Assembly (NCBI RefSeq): GCF_001905725.1
Contig: NZ_LIWB01000002.1
Span: forward strand, 109,607-173,606
Direction of reading: 5' to 3'
Source: Streptomyces sp. CB02400
GTDB taxonomy: Bacteria; Actinomycetota; Actinomycetes; Streptomycetales; Streptomycetaceae
DNA: 64,000 bases
Part shown: piece by piece, positions 19,061 through 28,548 of the stretch
Position numbering within the stretch: position 1 is the stretch's first letter
Layout of the letters: each line of letters opens with the position of its first letter
Notes under the pieces: model-generated
Databases searched by the model: none
Told to the model about the DNA's origin: nothing
Seen by the model: the letters and a program-made list of their open reading frames with translations, nothing else
Program-made: the position numbers and the translations under genes

Positions 19061-20602
19061 ATGTCACTCGACTCCATCACCACGACCATTGACGACGCCG
19101 TCAGTGATTTCTTCGACCCTGTCGCGACCACAGTCGGCGACATCGTCTTCTACACGGTCCCGCTCGGAGGCACCGACCTCCCGCTCATCGTCGCCTGGCT
19201 CGTGATCGCAGGTCTGGTCTTCACCGGCTGGTTCGGCCTGATCCAGGCACGCAAGATCAAACTCGCCCTCGACGTCGTACGGGGCAAGTACGACGAGAAG
19301 GACGCACCCGGCGAGGTCAACCACTTCCAGGCCCTGACCGCCGCCGTCTCCGGCACCGTCGGCCTCGGCAACATCGCCGGTGTGGCCGTCGCCGTCTCCA
19401 TCGGCGGTCCCGGCGCCACCTTCTGGATGATCCTCTGCGGCCTGCTCGGCATGGCCACCAAGTTCGTCGAGGTCACCCTCGGTGTGAAGTACCGCGAGGA
19501 GCACGCCGACGGCACCGTCTCCGGCGGCCCCATGCACTACCTGCCCAAGGGCCTCGCCGAACGCTTCGGCCGCGGTGGCGCCAAGCTCGGCAAGGTGCTC
19601 GCCGTCCTGGCGTCCGCCATGATCCTCTTCTTCGGTCTGTTCGGCGGCAACCTGTTCCAGACCAACCAGAGCTACGCGCAGATCTCCTCCACCTTCGGCG
19701 GCGAGGACGGCTTCATGGCCTCCTCCGCGGGCGCCGTGCTGTTCGGTCTCGTGGTGGCCGCCCTGGTCGGCCTCGTGCTGCTCGGCGGCATCCGCTCCAT
19801 CGCCTCCGTCACCAGCCGGCTGGTCCCCGCCATGGCGATCATGTACGTCGTGGCCTGTCTGATCGTCATCCTGACGAACATCACCGCCGTGCCCGACGCG
19901 ATCGGCAGCATCTTCCAGGGCGCCTTCGAGGCGGACGGCGTCGCGGGCGGCGTCATCGGCGCCCTGATCGTCGGCTTCCAGCGCGCCGCCTTCTCCAACG
20001 AGGCCGGTATCGGCTCCGCGCCCATCGCCCACTCCGCGGTCAAGACCAAGCACCCCGCCAGCGAGGGCCTGGTCGCCCTGCTCGAGCCGTTCATCGACAC
20101 CGTCATCGTCTGCACCATGACCGCGCTGACCATCGTCATCGCGGCCCCCGCCAGCTGGGACGAGGCCCGCCAGGGCGAGAGCATCGGCGGCGTCACCATC
20201 ACCTCCGACGCCTTCGAGACCGTCCTGCCCTGGTTCCCGCACCTGCTGACCGTCGCGGTGCTGCTCTTCGCCTTCTCCACGATCCTGACCTGGGGCTACT
20301 ACGGCCTCAAGTCCTGGACGTACCTCTTCGGCCGGAGCAAGGCCAGCGAGATGACGTTCAAGGTGACCTGGAGCGTGTTCGTGGTCGCGGGCTCCCTGCT
20401 CTCCCTCGACTCGCTGATCAGCCTCGCGGACTCGGCGCTCTTCCTGCTCTCCGTGTTCAACATCATCGGCCTCTACCTGCTGGCCCCCGTGGTCAAGCGC
20501 GAGCTCAACTCCTTCCTGGAGTTCGTCCGCCGCCGCAACGGCGGCGAAGCGGTGGACATCCCGTCCGAGACGGCCGACTCCCCGGCGACCAAGTCGCCCT
20601 GA
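19061..20602 (+). CDS. Alanine/glycine:cation symporter (AGCS family)
   Basis: 513 residues with about eleven membrane spans. Family signatures are FQALTAAVSGTVGLGNIAGV, GGPGATFWMILCGLLGMATKF, GTVSGGPMHYL and FQRAAFSNEAGIGSAPIAHS. It takes up alanine, glycine or a similar small amino acid with Na+. ATG chosen at 19061 with AGGAAG upstream; a longer frame start at 18803 would add a non-conserved stretch. A strong hairpin follows at 20701, so the gene is likely monocistronic. Confidence 0.93.
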   Translation: MSLDSITTTIDDAVSDFFDPVATTVGDIVFYTVPLGGTDLPLIVAWLVIAGLVFTGWFGLIQARKIKLALDVVRGKYDEKDAPGEVNHFQALTAAVSGTVGLGNIAGVAVAVSIGGPGATFWMILCGLLGMATKFVEVTLGVKYREEHADGTVSGGPMHYLPKGLAERFGRGGAKLGKVLAVLASAMILFFGLFGGNLFQTNQSYAQISSTFGGEDGFMASSAGAVLFGLVVAALVGLVLLGGIRSIASVTSRLVPAMAIMYVVACLIVILTNITAVPDAIGSIFQGAFEADGVAGGVIGALIVGFQRAAFSNEAGIGSAPIAHSAVKTKHPASEGLVALLEPFIDTVIVCTMTALTIVIAAPASWDEARQGESIGGVTITSDAFETVLPWFPHLLTVAVLLFAFSTILTWGYYGLKSWTYLFGRSKASEMTFKVTWSVFVVAGSLLSLDSLISLADSALFLLSVFNIIGLYLLAPVVKRELNSFLEFVRRRNGGEAVDIPSETADSPATKSP

Positions 20603-20700
20603 CTCCCGGACAGGACCTCTGTCCGTCCCCACCGGGACGCCGGCCGCAGGAAGTGCTCGTGGCACCCCCTGCGGCCACCCGCTCAAGGCGTCCGGCATGC

Positions 20701-20737
20701 GGGCCGTTCCGTACCACCCCTCGGTACGGAACGGCCC
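20701..20737 (+). terminator. Perfect 15-bp hairpin after the symporter gene
   Basis: GGGCCGTTCCGTACC pairs exactly with GGTACGGAACGGCCC across a 7-base loop, followed by GTCTGCTTATCC. It lies 20 bases before the mec start, so it may also insulate that gene. Confidence 0.8.
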
Positions 20738-20757
20738 GTCTGCTTATCCTGAGCCCC

Positions 20758-21180
20758 ATGCTGACCATCACCCAGGCCCTGTACGACCAGATCGTCGCCC
20801 ACGCCCGTGCGGACCACCCCGACGAGGCGTGCGGCGTGGTGGCGGGCCCGGTGGGCGCCGGCCGCCCCGAGCGCTTCATCCCCATGCTGAACGCGGCCCG
20901 CTCGCCCACCTTCTACGAGTTCGACTCCCAGGACCTGCTGAAGCTGTACCGCGAGATGGACGACAACGACGAGGAGCCGGTGGTCATCTACCACTCCCAC
21001 ACCGCGACCGAGGCCTACCCCTCCCGCACGGACATCTCCTACGCCAACGAGCCCGGCGCCCACTACGTCCTGGTCTCCACCGCCGACGCCGACGGCGCCG
21101 GCGAGTTCCAGTTCCGCTCCTTCCGCATTCTGGAAGGTGAGGTCACGGAGGAGGAGGTCAAGGTCGTGGAGGCCTACTGA
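20758..21180 (+). CDS. mec: JAMM-family (M67) metallopeptidase, Mec-type
   Basis: 140 residues. It carries the JAMM zinc motif Glu23 with His79-x-His81-x7-Ser89-x2-Asp92 (YHSHTATEAYPSRTD). In M. tuberculosis the equivalent Mec releases cysteine from CysO after CysM has built it there. Here the order mec-cysO-cysM is kept, which supports the same job. A further task, trimming the two residues after Gly-Gly of CysO, is discussed in the findings. No signal peptide, so cytoplasmic. Confidence 0.93.
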   Translation: MLTITQALYDQIVAHARADHPDEACGVVAGPVGAGRPERFIPMLNAARSPTFYEFDSQDLLKLYREMDDNDEEPVVIYHSHTATEAYPSRTDISYANEPGAHYVLVSTADADGAGEFQFRSFRILEGEVTEEEVKVVEAY

Positions 21181-21293
21181 ACCGGGCCCGCCGAACCGGC
21201 GAACACGGCCCCGATCTCGTATACCGGAAGAAAGGTGTCCGAAGCGTGAGATCACACTCTGGAGGCCGGTCCGGGAATCGATACGATGACCCC

Positions 21294-21389
21294 ATGGTTC
21301 TTCCAGACGTGAGCGAAAAAGCGCCGGGCGCCCTGCTCGTGGCGCGGCTGCACGTCGACCTGTGCAGGCTGAACAGCGCCATCTGTTGA
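21294..21389 (+). CDS. Putative cysteine leader peptide upstream of cysO-cysM
   Basis: A 31-residue frame from the ATG at 21294, ending ARLHVDLCRLNSAIC. The pattern LHVDLxRxxSxxC at the extreme C-terminus is that of the small leader peptides found before sulfur-assimilation genes in Streptomyces and relatives. It has a further Cys seven residues earlier. Translation of the Cys codons just before the stop could sense cysteine or charged tRNA-Cys and alter expression of cysO and cysM 100 bases downstream. No clear attenuator hairpin could be assigned by eye. Confidence 0.75.
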   Translation: MVLPDVSEKAPGALLVARLHVDLCRLNSAIC

Positions 21390-21491
21390 TCTTCCGCTGC
21401 CGCCGTGGGCCGTGAGCCGCGGCGAACTGCCGCGCGCCCCCGCGCGCCCTTACGAACCCACGACAGACACTTCCGACAGGAGCCCTCAGCC

Positions 21492-21770
21492 ATGGCCATC
21501 GAGGTCCGCATCCCCACCATCCTCCGCCAGTACACCGACGGTCAGAAGGCGGTGGAGGGCACCGGGGACACCCTCGCCGAGCTCTTCACCGACCTCGAGA
21601 CCCGGCACACCGGCATCCACGCCCGCATCGTGGACGGTGAGCAGCTCCGCCGCTTCGTCAACGTCTACCTCAACGACGAGGACGTCCGCTTCCTGGACGG
21701 CATCAACACCAAGCTGTCCGACGGCGACAACGTCACGATCCTGCCGGCCGTGGCCGGCGGTATGGCCTGA
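21492..21770 (+). CDS. cysO: MoaD/ThiS-like sulfur carrier protein CysO
   Basis: 92 residues of ubiquitin-like fold (IPTILRQYTDGQKAV, FVNVYLNDEDVRF, DGDNVTILPAVAGG). In mycobacteria the C-terminal Gly-Gly is adenylated and sulfurylated to a thiocarboxylate, and CysM joins it to O-phosphoserine. Here Gly89-Gly90 is followed by Met-Ala, so the carrier cannot be adenylated until those two residues are removed. The mec peptidase gene upstream is the obvious candidate. cysM begins 6 bases after the stop, so the two are coupled. Confidence 0.93.
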   Translation: MAIEVRIPTILRQYTDGQKAVEGTGDTLAELFTDLETRHTGIHARIVDGEQLRRFVNVYLNDEDVRFLDGINTKLSDGDNVTILPAVAGGMA

Positions 21771-22727
<957 letters not shown>

Positions 22728-22745
22728 CACCACACGTGTGACAGG

Positions 22746-22774
22746 GGGCCGGAGAGCAGCATCGTCTCCGGCCC
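22746..22774 (+). terminator. Hairpin terminator after cysM
   Basis: GGGCCGGAGA and TCTCCGGCCC form a perfect 10-bp stem around a 9-base loop. It lies between the convergent cysM and a small membrane protein gene and can serve both. Confidence 0.8.
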
Positions 22775-22775
22775 T

Positions 22776-22937
22776 TCACGTGTTCTCGGAGTCACCCCGA
22801 CCACCGCCCCGCCCGGACTCCCACCCGGACCCCCGCCGTCTCCGTGGCCGGTGCCCCCGACCCCACCCGTCGACGAGCGCGGAGACGAGCGCGAGCAGTA
22901 CCACCGCGGCGAGCGCGAGCCACCAGGCCGTGTGCAT
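22776..22937 (-). CDS. Small single-span membrane protein
   Basis: 53 residues starting MHTAWWLALAAVVLLALVSA, one membrane span, then a short Arg/Gly-rich cytoplasmic tail. No family is recognised. It is convergent with cysM and shares its terminator. Short length limits confidence, but the clean membrane segment and start suggest a real gene. Confidence 0.55.
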   Translation of the reverse strand: MHTAWWLALAAVVLLALVSALVDGWGRGHRPRRRRGSGWESGRGGGRGDSENT

Positions 22938-23138
22938 GCCCCGACCGTACCGGCGCGAGTCCCCGTCCCGCGCCCCTCCCACCCCGCCGTGCGCCGCATC
23001 CAGCCGAACCGGTGACAGCACAGGTGAGTTCGCCCACAACGGCCCCTGGCGGAGGAGCGACCACAGGTTTTGCGCCTTACGCTCGACAAACCGCACGACC
23101 CCCGTCTCTCCACACCCGCCAGCGGAGGTTTCTGCTTC

Positions 23139-23891
23139 ATGAAGCTCACCGTCGTCGGCTGCTCGGGGTCGTTCCCGTCCGCGGAATCGGCCTGCTCGAG
23201 CTACCTCGTCGAGGCCGACGGCTTCCGGCTGCTCCTCGACATGGGCAACGGCGCCCTGGGCGAGCTGCAGCGCCACTGCGGTCTCTACGACCTCGACGCG
23301 ATCTTCCTCAGCCACCTGCACGCCGACCACTGCATCGACATGTGCGCCTACTTCGTGGCGCGCTACTACCGGCACGACGGCGGCCGCTGCGCCCCCCTGC
23401 CGGTCTACGGCCCCGAGGGCACCGAGCACCGGCTCACCACCGCCTACGCCGACACCCCCTCGGCCTCCTCCATGAGCGAGGTCTTCGACTTCCACACGGT
23501 CAAGCCGTCCACCTTCGAGATCGGCCCGTTCCTCGTCCACACCGAGCGCGTCGCGCACCCGGTCGAGGCGTACGGCATCCGCATCGAGCACGGCGGCAGG
23601 ACACTGACGTACTCCGGCGACACGGGCGTCAGCCCCGCGCTCGACGACCTCGCCCGCGACGCCGACCTCTTCCTGTGCGAGGCCGCCTTCACGCACGGCA
23701 AGGAGAACATCCCCGACCTGCACCTCAACGGCCGCGAGGCGGGTGAGACGGCGGCCCGCGCGGGCGCCCGCCGCCTGATCCTCACCCACATCCCCCCGTG
23801 GACCGACCCGCAGGCCAACCTCACCGACGCCCGCGAGGCGTACGACGGCCCGGTGGGGCTGGCGGCACCCGGGGCGACGTACGAGATCTGA
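23139..23891 (+). CDS. Metallo-beta-lactamase-fold hydrolase (Rv1339-like)
   Basis: 250 residues. It begins MKLTVVGCSGSFPSAESACSS and carries the MBL metal motif HLHADHCID. Further ligands are the Asp in SGDTG, and His in the LTHIPPW segment. The fold is that of RNase Z and PhnP-like enzymes. In M. tuberculosis the gene at this place (between the cysM and rph genes) is Rv1339, reported as an atypical cyclic-nucleotide phosphodiesterase. Family and position point to the same protein here; activity on cAMP is an inference. Ends at a 20-bp hairpin. Confidence 0.88.
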   Translation: MKLTVVGCSGSFPSAESACSSYLVEADGFRLLLDMGNGALGELQRHCGLYDLDAIFLSHLHADHCIDMCAYFVARYYRHDGGRCAPLPVYGPEGTEHRLTTAYADTPSASSMSEVFDFHTVKPSTFEIGPFLVHTERVAHPVEAYGIRIEHGGRTLTYSGDTGVSPALDDLARDADLFLCEAAFTHGKENIPDLHLNGREAGETAARAGARRLILTHIPPWTDPQANLTDAREAYDGPVGLAAPGATYEI

Positions 23892-23900
23892 CGCGCAACG

Positions 23901-23943
23901 ACCGGGGCCCCCGGAAGCCGTGACGGCTTCCGGGGGCCCCGGT
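23901..23943. terminator. Perfect 20-bp bidirectional hairpin
   Basis: A 20-bp arm starting ACCGGGGCCCCCGG and ending AAGCCG pairs without mismatch with its partner across a TGA loop. It lies between the convergent MBL hydrolase and nagE2 genes and should end transcription from both. Confidence 0.9.
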
Positions 23944-23964
23944 GTCATGTCGTACGAGAACGGC

Positions 23965-25215
23965 TCACGCCTTCGTGGCGTCCTCGAGCTCCTCCTCGGG
24001 CTCACGGCCCGGGGTCGGAAGGTTGAACTTGACGATGGCGAAGCGGAAGAGCACGTAGTAGATCGCCGCGAACACCAGACCGATCGGGATGATCAGCCAT
24101 GGCTTGGTGTCCAGCTTCCAGTAGAGCGCGTAGTCGATCAGACCGGCGGAGAAGTTGAAGCCCGCATGCACGCCCAGAGCCCACGTCACTGCGAGGGACA
24201 CCGCGGTGAGCACCGCGTGGATCACGTACAGGAGCGGCGCGATGAACATGAACGAGAACTCGATCGGCTCGGTCACACCGGTGACGAAGGAGGTGAGGGC
24301 CAGCGACGTCATCATGCCCAGCACGGCCTTGCGGCGCTCGGGACGAGCGGTGTGCGCTATGGCGAGCGCGGCGGCGGGCAGACCGAACATCATGATCGGG
24401 AAGAAGCCGGACATGAACATACCGGCGGACGGGTCACCGGCCAGGAAACGGCCGTAGTCGCCGTGGACGACCTCGCCGGCGGCGTTGGTGAAGTCACCGA
24501 GCTGGAACCACGCCACGGTGTTCACGAACTGGTGCATGCCGATCGGGATGAGCGCGCGGTTGATGGCACCGAAGAGGCCGGCACCGAACGCACCCAGGCC
24601 GGTCATCCACTCGCCGAAGGAGCTGATGCCCTCACCGATGGGCTCCCAGACCAGGCCGAAGAAGACGCCGACGAAGACGCCGACGAAGGCCATGATGATC
24701 GGCACGAGACGGCGGCCGTTGAAGAAGCCGAGCCAGTCCACCAGCTTCTTGCGGTGGTACCGCTGCCAGAGGACCGCCGACAGCAGACCCATGATGATGC
24801 CGCCGAGGACACCGGGGTTGTTGTAGGTCGCGGCTATGTCCGCGCCGTCCTGGATCTTGGCCTCGGTGACCGGGAAGGCCTCGAGGACCTTGCTGTAGAC
24901 CAGGAAGCCCACGAGCGCGGCCAGCGCCGTGGAACCGTCCGCCTTCTTGGCGAAGCCGATGGCGACGCCGATGCAGAAGAGCATCGGCAGGTTGCCGGTG
25001 ATGGCGCCGCCCGCGTTCGCGAAGACGGCGGCGACCTTGTCCCAGCCGAGGCCGTCGGCCCCGAAGACGTCCGGCTGTCCGAGCCGAACCATGAGACCGG
25101 CCGCCGGCAGTACGGCGATCGGGAGCTGAAGGCTGCGTCCGACCTTCTGCAAGCCCTGGAACAGGCCTGATCCCCGCTTCTTTGCGGGGGCCGCCGTTGC
25201 GGTGGCGGTGCTCAT
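23965..25215 (-). CDS. nagE2: PTS N-acetylglucosamine transporter, EIIC subunit
   Basis: 416 residues, ATG at 25215 with GGAGG 5 bases upstream. About ten membrane spans; the EIIC signature is GVTEPIEFSFMFIAP. It has no EIIA or EIIB domain, so it needs NagF (EIIB, 26926) and a soluble EIIA coded elsewhere. Length and gene order (nagE2, nagE1, nagF) match Streptomyces coelicolor, where this is the main N-acetylglucosamine permease. A 27-bp palindrome with two DasR-type boxes sits 20-46 bases before the start, so repression by DasR and release by glucosamine-6-phosphate is expected. Confidence 0.93.
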   Translation of the reverse strand: MSTATATAAPAKKRGSGLFQGLQKVGRSLQLPIAVLPAAGLMVRLGQPDVFGADGLGWDKVAAVFANAGGAITGNLPMLFCIGVAIGFAKKADGSTALAALVGFLVYSKVLEAFPVTEAKIQDGADIAATYNNPGVLGGIIMGLLSAVLWQRYHRKKLVDWLGFFNGRRLVPIIMAFVGVFVGVFFGLVWEPIGEGISSFGEWMTGLGAFGAGLFGAINRALIPIGMHQFVNTVAWFQLGDFTNAAGEVVHGDYGRFLAGDPSAGMFMSGFFPIMMFGLPAAALAIAHTARPERRKAVLGMMTSLALTSFVTGVTEPIEFSFMFIAPLLYVIHAVLTAVSLAVTWALGVHAGFNFSAGLIDYALYWKLDTKPWLIIPIGLVFAAIYYVLFRFAIVKFNLPTPGREPEEELEDATKA

Positions 25216-25234
25216 AAGTCCTCCATCGGGTGAT

Positions 25235-25261
25235 GGTCTACACCACTCAGTGGTGTAGACC
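25235..25261. promoter_or_regulatory. Double DasR-type (dre) operator before nagE2
   Basis: A perfect palindrome of 13-bp arms (GGTCTACACCACT and its complement) around one C. It holds two dre-like boxes: 25232-25247 and 25249-25264 match the consensus ACTGGTCTAGACCAGT at 12 and 13 of 16 positions. DasR is the GntR-family repressor of the GlcNAc regulon in Streptomyces. Confidence 0.85.
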
Positions 25262-25371
25262 TGTTGTAGCACGATGAAGGCCGCGTAAGGAACCCGCGAA
25301 TCCTGCTACCGCCGGGCTACCCACCGTGCCCGTCCGGAGCGGCAAGCGGAACCGCCTCCAGGCACGCCGAA

Positions 25372-25401
25372 GAGCCCCCGGACCACGAGGTCCGAGGGCT
25401 C
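25372..25401 (-). terminator. Hairpin terminator after nagE1
   Basis: A 13-bp stem with a single C-A mismatch (GAGCCCCCGGACC with GGTCCGAGGGCTC) and an ACGA loop, 25 bases past the nagE1 stop. It separates nagE1 from nagE2, so the two are likely separate transcripts. Confidence 0.75.
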
Positions 25402-25426
25402 GAACAGCCGCCTCCAGCCTAAGCAA

Positions 25427-26740
25427 TCACGCCTTGGTGGCGTCCTCCACCTCCTCCTCCGGCTCCCGCCCCGGAGTCTTCAGGTCGAACTTCGTGATCG
25501 CGAACCGGAAGATCACGTAGTACACCGCCGCGAAGCACAGCCCGATCGGAATGATCGCCCACGGCCGGGTCGCCAGGTTCCAGTTGATGACGTAGTCGAT
25601 GAGCCCGGCCGAGAAGCTGAACCCGTCCTTCACCCCCAGCCCCCACGTCACCGCCATCGACACACCCGTCAGCACCGCGTGGATCGCGTACAGCACCGGC
25701 GCGATGAAGAGGAAGGAGTACTCCAGCGGCTCGGTGATGCCGGTCACGAACGACGTCAGCCCCACCGACAGCATCAGACCGCCCACCTCCTTGCGGCGGT
25801 GCGGCTTCGCGCAGTGCGTGATCGCCAGCGCGGCGGCCGGCAGGGCGAACATCATGATCGGGAAGAAACCGGTGGTGAACTGGCCCGCGGTCGGGTCGCC
25901 CGCCAGGAACATGTTGATGTCGCCGTGCACCACCGTGCCGTCCGGCTTGGTGTAACTGCCGAACTGGAACCACATCGGCACGTTCAGGAACTGGTGCAGC
26001 CCGATCACCAGCAGCGCCCGGTTGGCGATGCCGAACACGCCCGCGCCCCACGCGCCCAGATCGCTGAGCCAGTCGCTGAAGCTCTCCAGCGCGCCGCCGA
26101 TCGGCGGCCAGATCCACAGGCACAGCGCCGCGAACAGGATCGCCACGAACGCCATGATGATCGGCACCAGCCGGCGGCCGTTGAAGAAGCCCAGCCAGTC
26201 CACCAGCCTGGTGCGGTGGAACCGCTGCCAGAAGTAGGCCGCCAGCAGCCCCATGACGATGCCGCCGAAGACCCCCGGATTCTGGAACGTGAACGCGGTC
26301 ACCGTCCTCGCCCCGTCGGTCAACTGGCACCCGACCTGCGGCACCGCCTCCGACCCCTCCGGACAGTCCTCCGGGAACTGCCGCAGCACGTTGAAGTAGA
26401 CCAGGAAGCCCGCCACCGCCGCCAGCGCCGTCGACCCGTCCGCCTTCTTCGCCATCCCGATGGCCACACCCACACAGAACAGCAGCGGCAACCCCAGCGA
26501 ACCGTCCAGCAGCGCGCCCCCCGCGCCCACCATCACCTTGGAGACGTTCGTCCAGCCCAGACCCTCGTCCCCGAACACGTCCGGCTGCCCCAGCCGGTTC
26601 AGGATGCCCGCCGCCGGCAGCACCGCGATCGGCAGCTGCAGACTCCGCCCCATCTTCTGCAGGCCCTGGAACAGACGGTTCCAGCGTTCACGCGCGGGAG
26701 AGACCGTACTCCCGGCGCCGGCGGCACTCTCGGCACTCAT
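25427..26740 (-). CDS. nagE1: PTS N-acetylglucosamine-type EIIC paralogue
   Basis: 437 residues from the ATG at 26740; GGGGGACCGG lies upstream. It is a close paralogue of NagE2 (shared FNGRRLVPIIMAFV, the EIIC signature GITEPLEYSFLFIAP and the C-terminus GREPEEEVEDATKA). It differs by an insertion after LRQFPEDC containing two extra Cys in a loop predicted outside the membrane. In S. coelicolor the equivalent gene is silent or minor compared with nagE2. A DasR-type box at 26792 lies in the divergent gap shared with nagF. Confidence 0.9.
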   Translation of the reverse strand: MSAESAAGAGSTVSPARERWNRLFQGLQKMGRSLQLPIAVLPAAGILNRLGQPDVFGDEGLGWTNVSKVMVGAGGALLDGSLGLPLLFCVGVAIGMAKKADGSTALAAVAGFLVYFNVLRQFPEDCPEGSEAVPQVGCQLTDGARTVTAFTFQNPGVFGGIVMGLLAAYFWQRFHRTRLVDWLGFFNGRRLVPIIMAFVAILFAALCLWIWPPIGGALESFSDWLSDLGAWGAGVFGIANRALLVIGLHQFLNVPMWFQFGSYTKPDGTVVHGDINMFLAGDPTAGQFTTGFFPIMMFALPAAALAITHCAKPHRRKEVGGLMLSVGLTSFVTGITEPLEYSFLFIAPVLYAIHAVLTGVSMAVTWGLGVKDGFSFSAGLIDYVINWNLATRPWAIIPIGLCFAAVYYVIFRFAITKFDLKTPGREPEEEVEDATKA

Positions 26741-26791
26741 CCGGTCCCCCTCGACGAAAGCGGTGACGGCGGGTTTGGCGGCAGTCCACCC

Positions 26792-26807
26792 GGTGGTGTA
26801 GACCAGT
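26792..26807. promoter_or_regulatory. DasR-type (dre) site between nagE1 and nagF
   Basis: GGTGGTGTAGACCAGT matches the dre consensus ACTGGTCTAGACCAGT at 13 of 16 positions. It is 52 bases before the nagE1 start and 119 before nagF, so one bound dimer could control both divergent genes. Confidence 0.8.
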
Positions 26808-26925
26808 CGGAGGGACGGTTCCGCTGTCGTGACGCCATCATTCGGCACCCGCGACAGGACCGCTCGCAAAGATGGGCCAACTGTGGGTTACTGCGACAAA
26901 GCGGTTCGGATCAGGGAGAACGAAC

Positions 26926-27159
26926 ATGGCCACCAAGGCTGAGAAGATCGTTGCCGGGCTCGGCGGCATCGACAACATCGAAGAGGTCGAAGGCTGCATC
27001 ACCCGCCTCCGCACCGAGGTCGTGGACCCCGCCAAGGTCGACGAAGCCGCCCTCAAGGCCGCCGGCGCCCACGGCGTCGTCAAGATGGGCAGCGCCATCC
27101 AGGTCGTCATCGGCACCGACGCCGACCCCATCGCGGCGGAGATCGAAGACATGATGTGA
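26926..27159 (+). CDS. nagF: PTS N-acetylglucosamine EIIB subunit
   Basis: 77 residues, the standard size for a free EIIB of the glucose/GlcNAc class. The phosphorylated residue is Cys24 in VEGCITRLRTEV. Further conserved parts are AGAHGVVKMGSAIQVVIG. It passes phosphate from EIIA to the sugar bound by NagE2 or NagE1. ATG chosen at 26926 with GGGAGAA upstream. It is divergent from nagE1 and ends at a hairpin, so it is monocistronic. Confidence 0.95.
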   Translation: MATKAEKIVAGLGGIDNIEEVEGCITRLRTEVVDPAKVDEAALKAAGAHGVVKMGSAIQVVIGTDADPIAAEIEDMM

Positions 27160-27176
27160 GCCGCGGCCACACCTTC

Positions 27177-27206
27177 GGGCCCCTACCGCACCTGCGGAAG
27201 GGGCCC
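27177..27206 (+). terminator. Hairpin terminator after nagF
   Basis: GGGCCCCT and AGGGGCCC form an 8-bp stem around 14 bases, followed by CTTCCCTTG. It lies just before the rph start and separates the PTS gene from the housekeeping genes. Confidence 0.7.
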
Positions 27207-27234
27207 CTTCCCTTGTACGGCTAGGCTCAGCGCC

Positions 27235-27972
<738 letters not shown>

Positions 27973-28116
27973 AAGACACACCAAGGCAGCCGGCCGACGC
28001 GGGCAACCGCGCCGGCCGCCGCCGCGTCTGAAGGAGTACGGGCGCACGGATCGACCCCGGGCGCCCGGCCAACGACCAGGGCCGCCGGGCGGCCCGACAA
28101 GGGGAGGGACCGTTCC

Positions 28117-28515
28117 ATGGCCGCGAGCCGCCGACGCCGCACCGCAGCCGTCGCCGCCACCCTGGCGGCCGTCGCGCTGACCGCCGGACTCACCACCGGC
28201 TGCGACGCCGTCGACAAGGCACTGGACTGCGTCCAGACCGCCGACGCCATCGCCGACAGCGTCACCGACATGCAGCAGGCCGTCGAGAACGCCGGCAACG
28301 ACGTCACCCAGCTCGAGGAATCCCTCGAGTCCATAGACAAGAACCTCGGCGAGATCGGCGACAAGACCGACAACGCCGACGTCGGCAAGGCCGTCGAGGA
28401 CCTCGAGAAGGCCGTGCAGAACGTCCGCACCTCCATCGAGAACGGTGACGAGACCCCCGACATCAGCCCGGTCACCGACGCGGCCGGCGAACTCACCAAG
28501 GTCTGCACGCCGTAA
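28117..28515 (+). CDS. Small secreted lipoprotein with coiled-coil character
   Basis: 132 residues. A signal peptide with the lipobox LTTGC puts Cys29 at the lipid site. The rest is acidic and helical, with heptad-like spacing through SVTDMQQAVENAGNDVTQLE and DKNLGEIGDKTDNADVGKAV, similar in style to small helical surface lipoproteins. No function is known. It sits between rph and the HAM1 gene and is an insertion relative to the mycobacterial order. Confidence 0.7.
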   Translation: MAASRRRRTAAVAATLAAVALTAGLTTGCDAVDKALDCVQTADAIADSVTDMQQAVENAGNDVTQLEESLESIDKNLGEIGDKTDNADVGKAVEDLEKAVQNVRTSIENGDETPDISPVTDAAGELTKVCTP

Positions 28516-28548
28516 GAACCCGTGCATGGGCCCAGGGATACTGGGCCC

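Noticed and set aside
19064-20698. A 544-residue minus-strand frame opposite the AGCS symporter
   Set aside because: Repetitive Gly/Asp/Glu/Arg sequence with no membrane or domain pattern; the symporter on the plus strand is certain.
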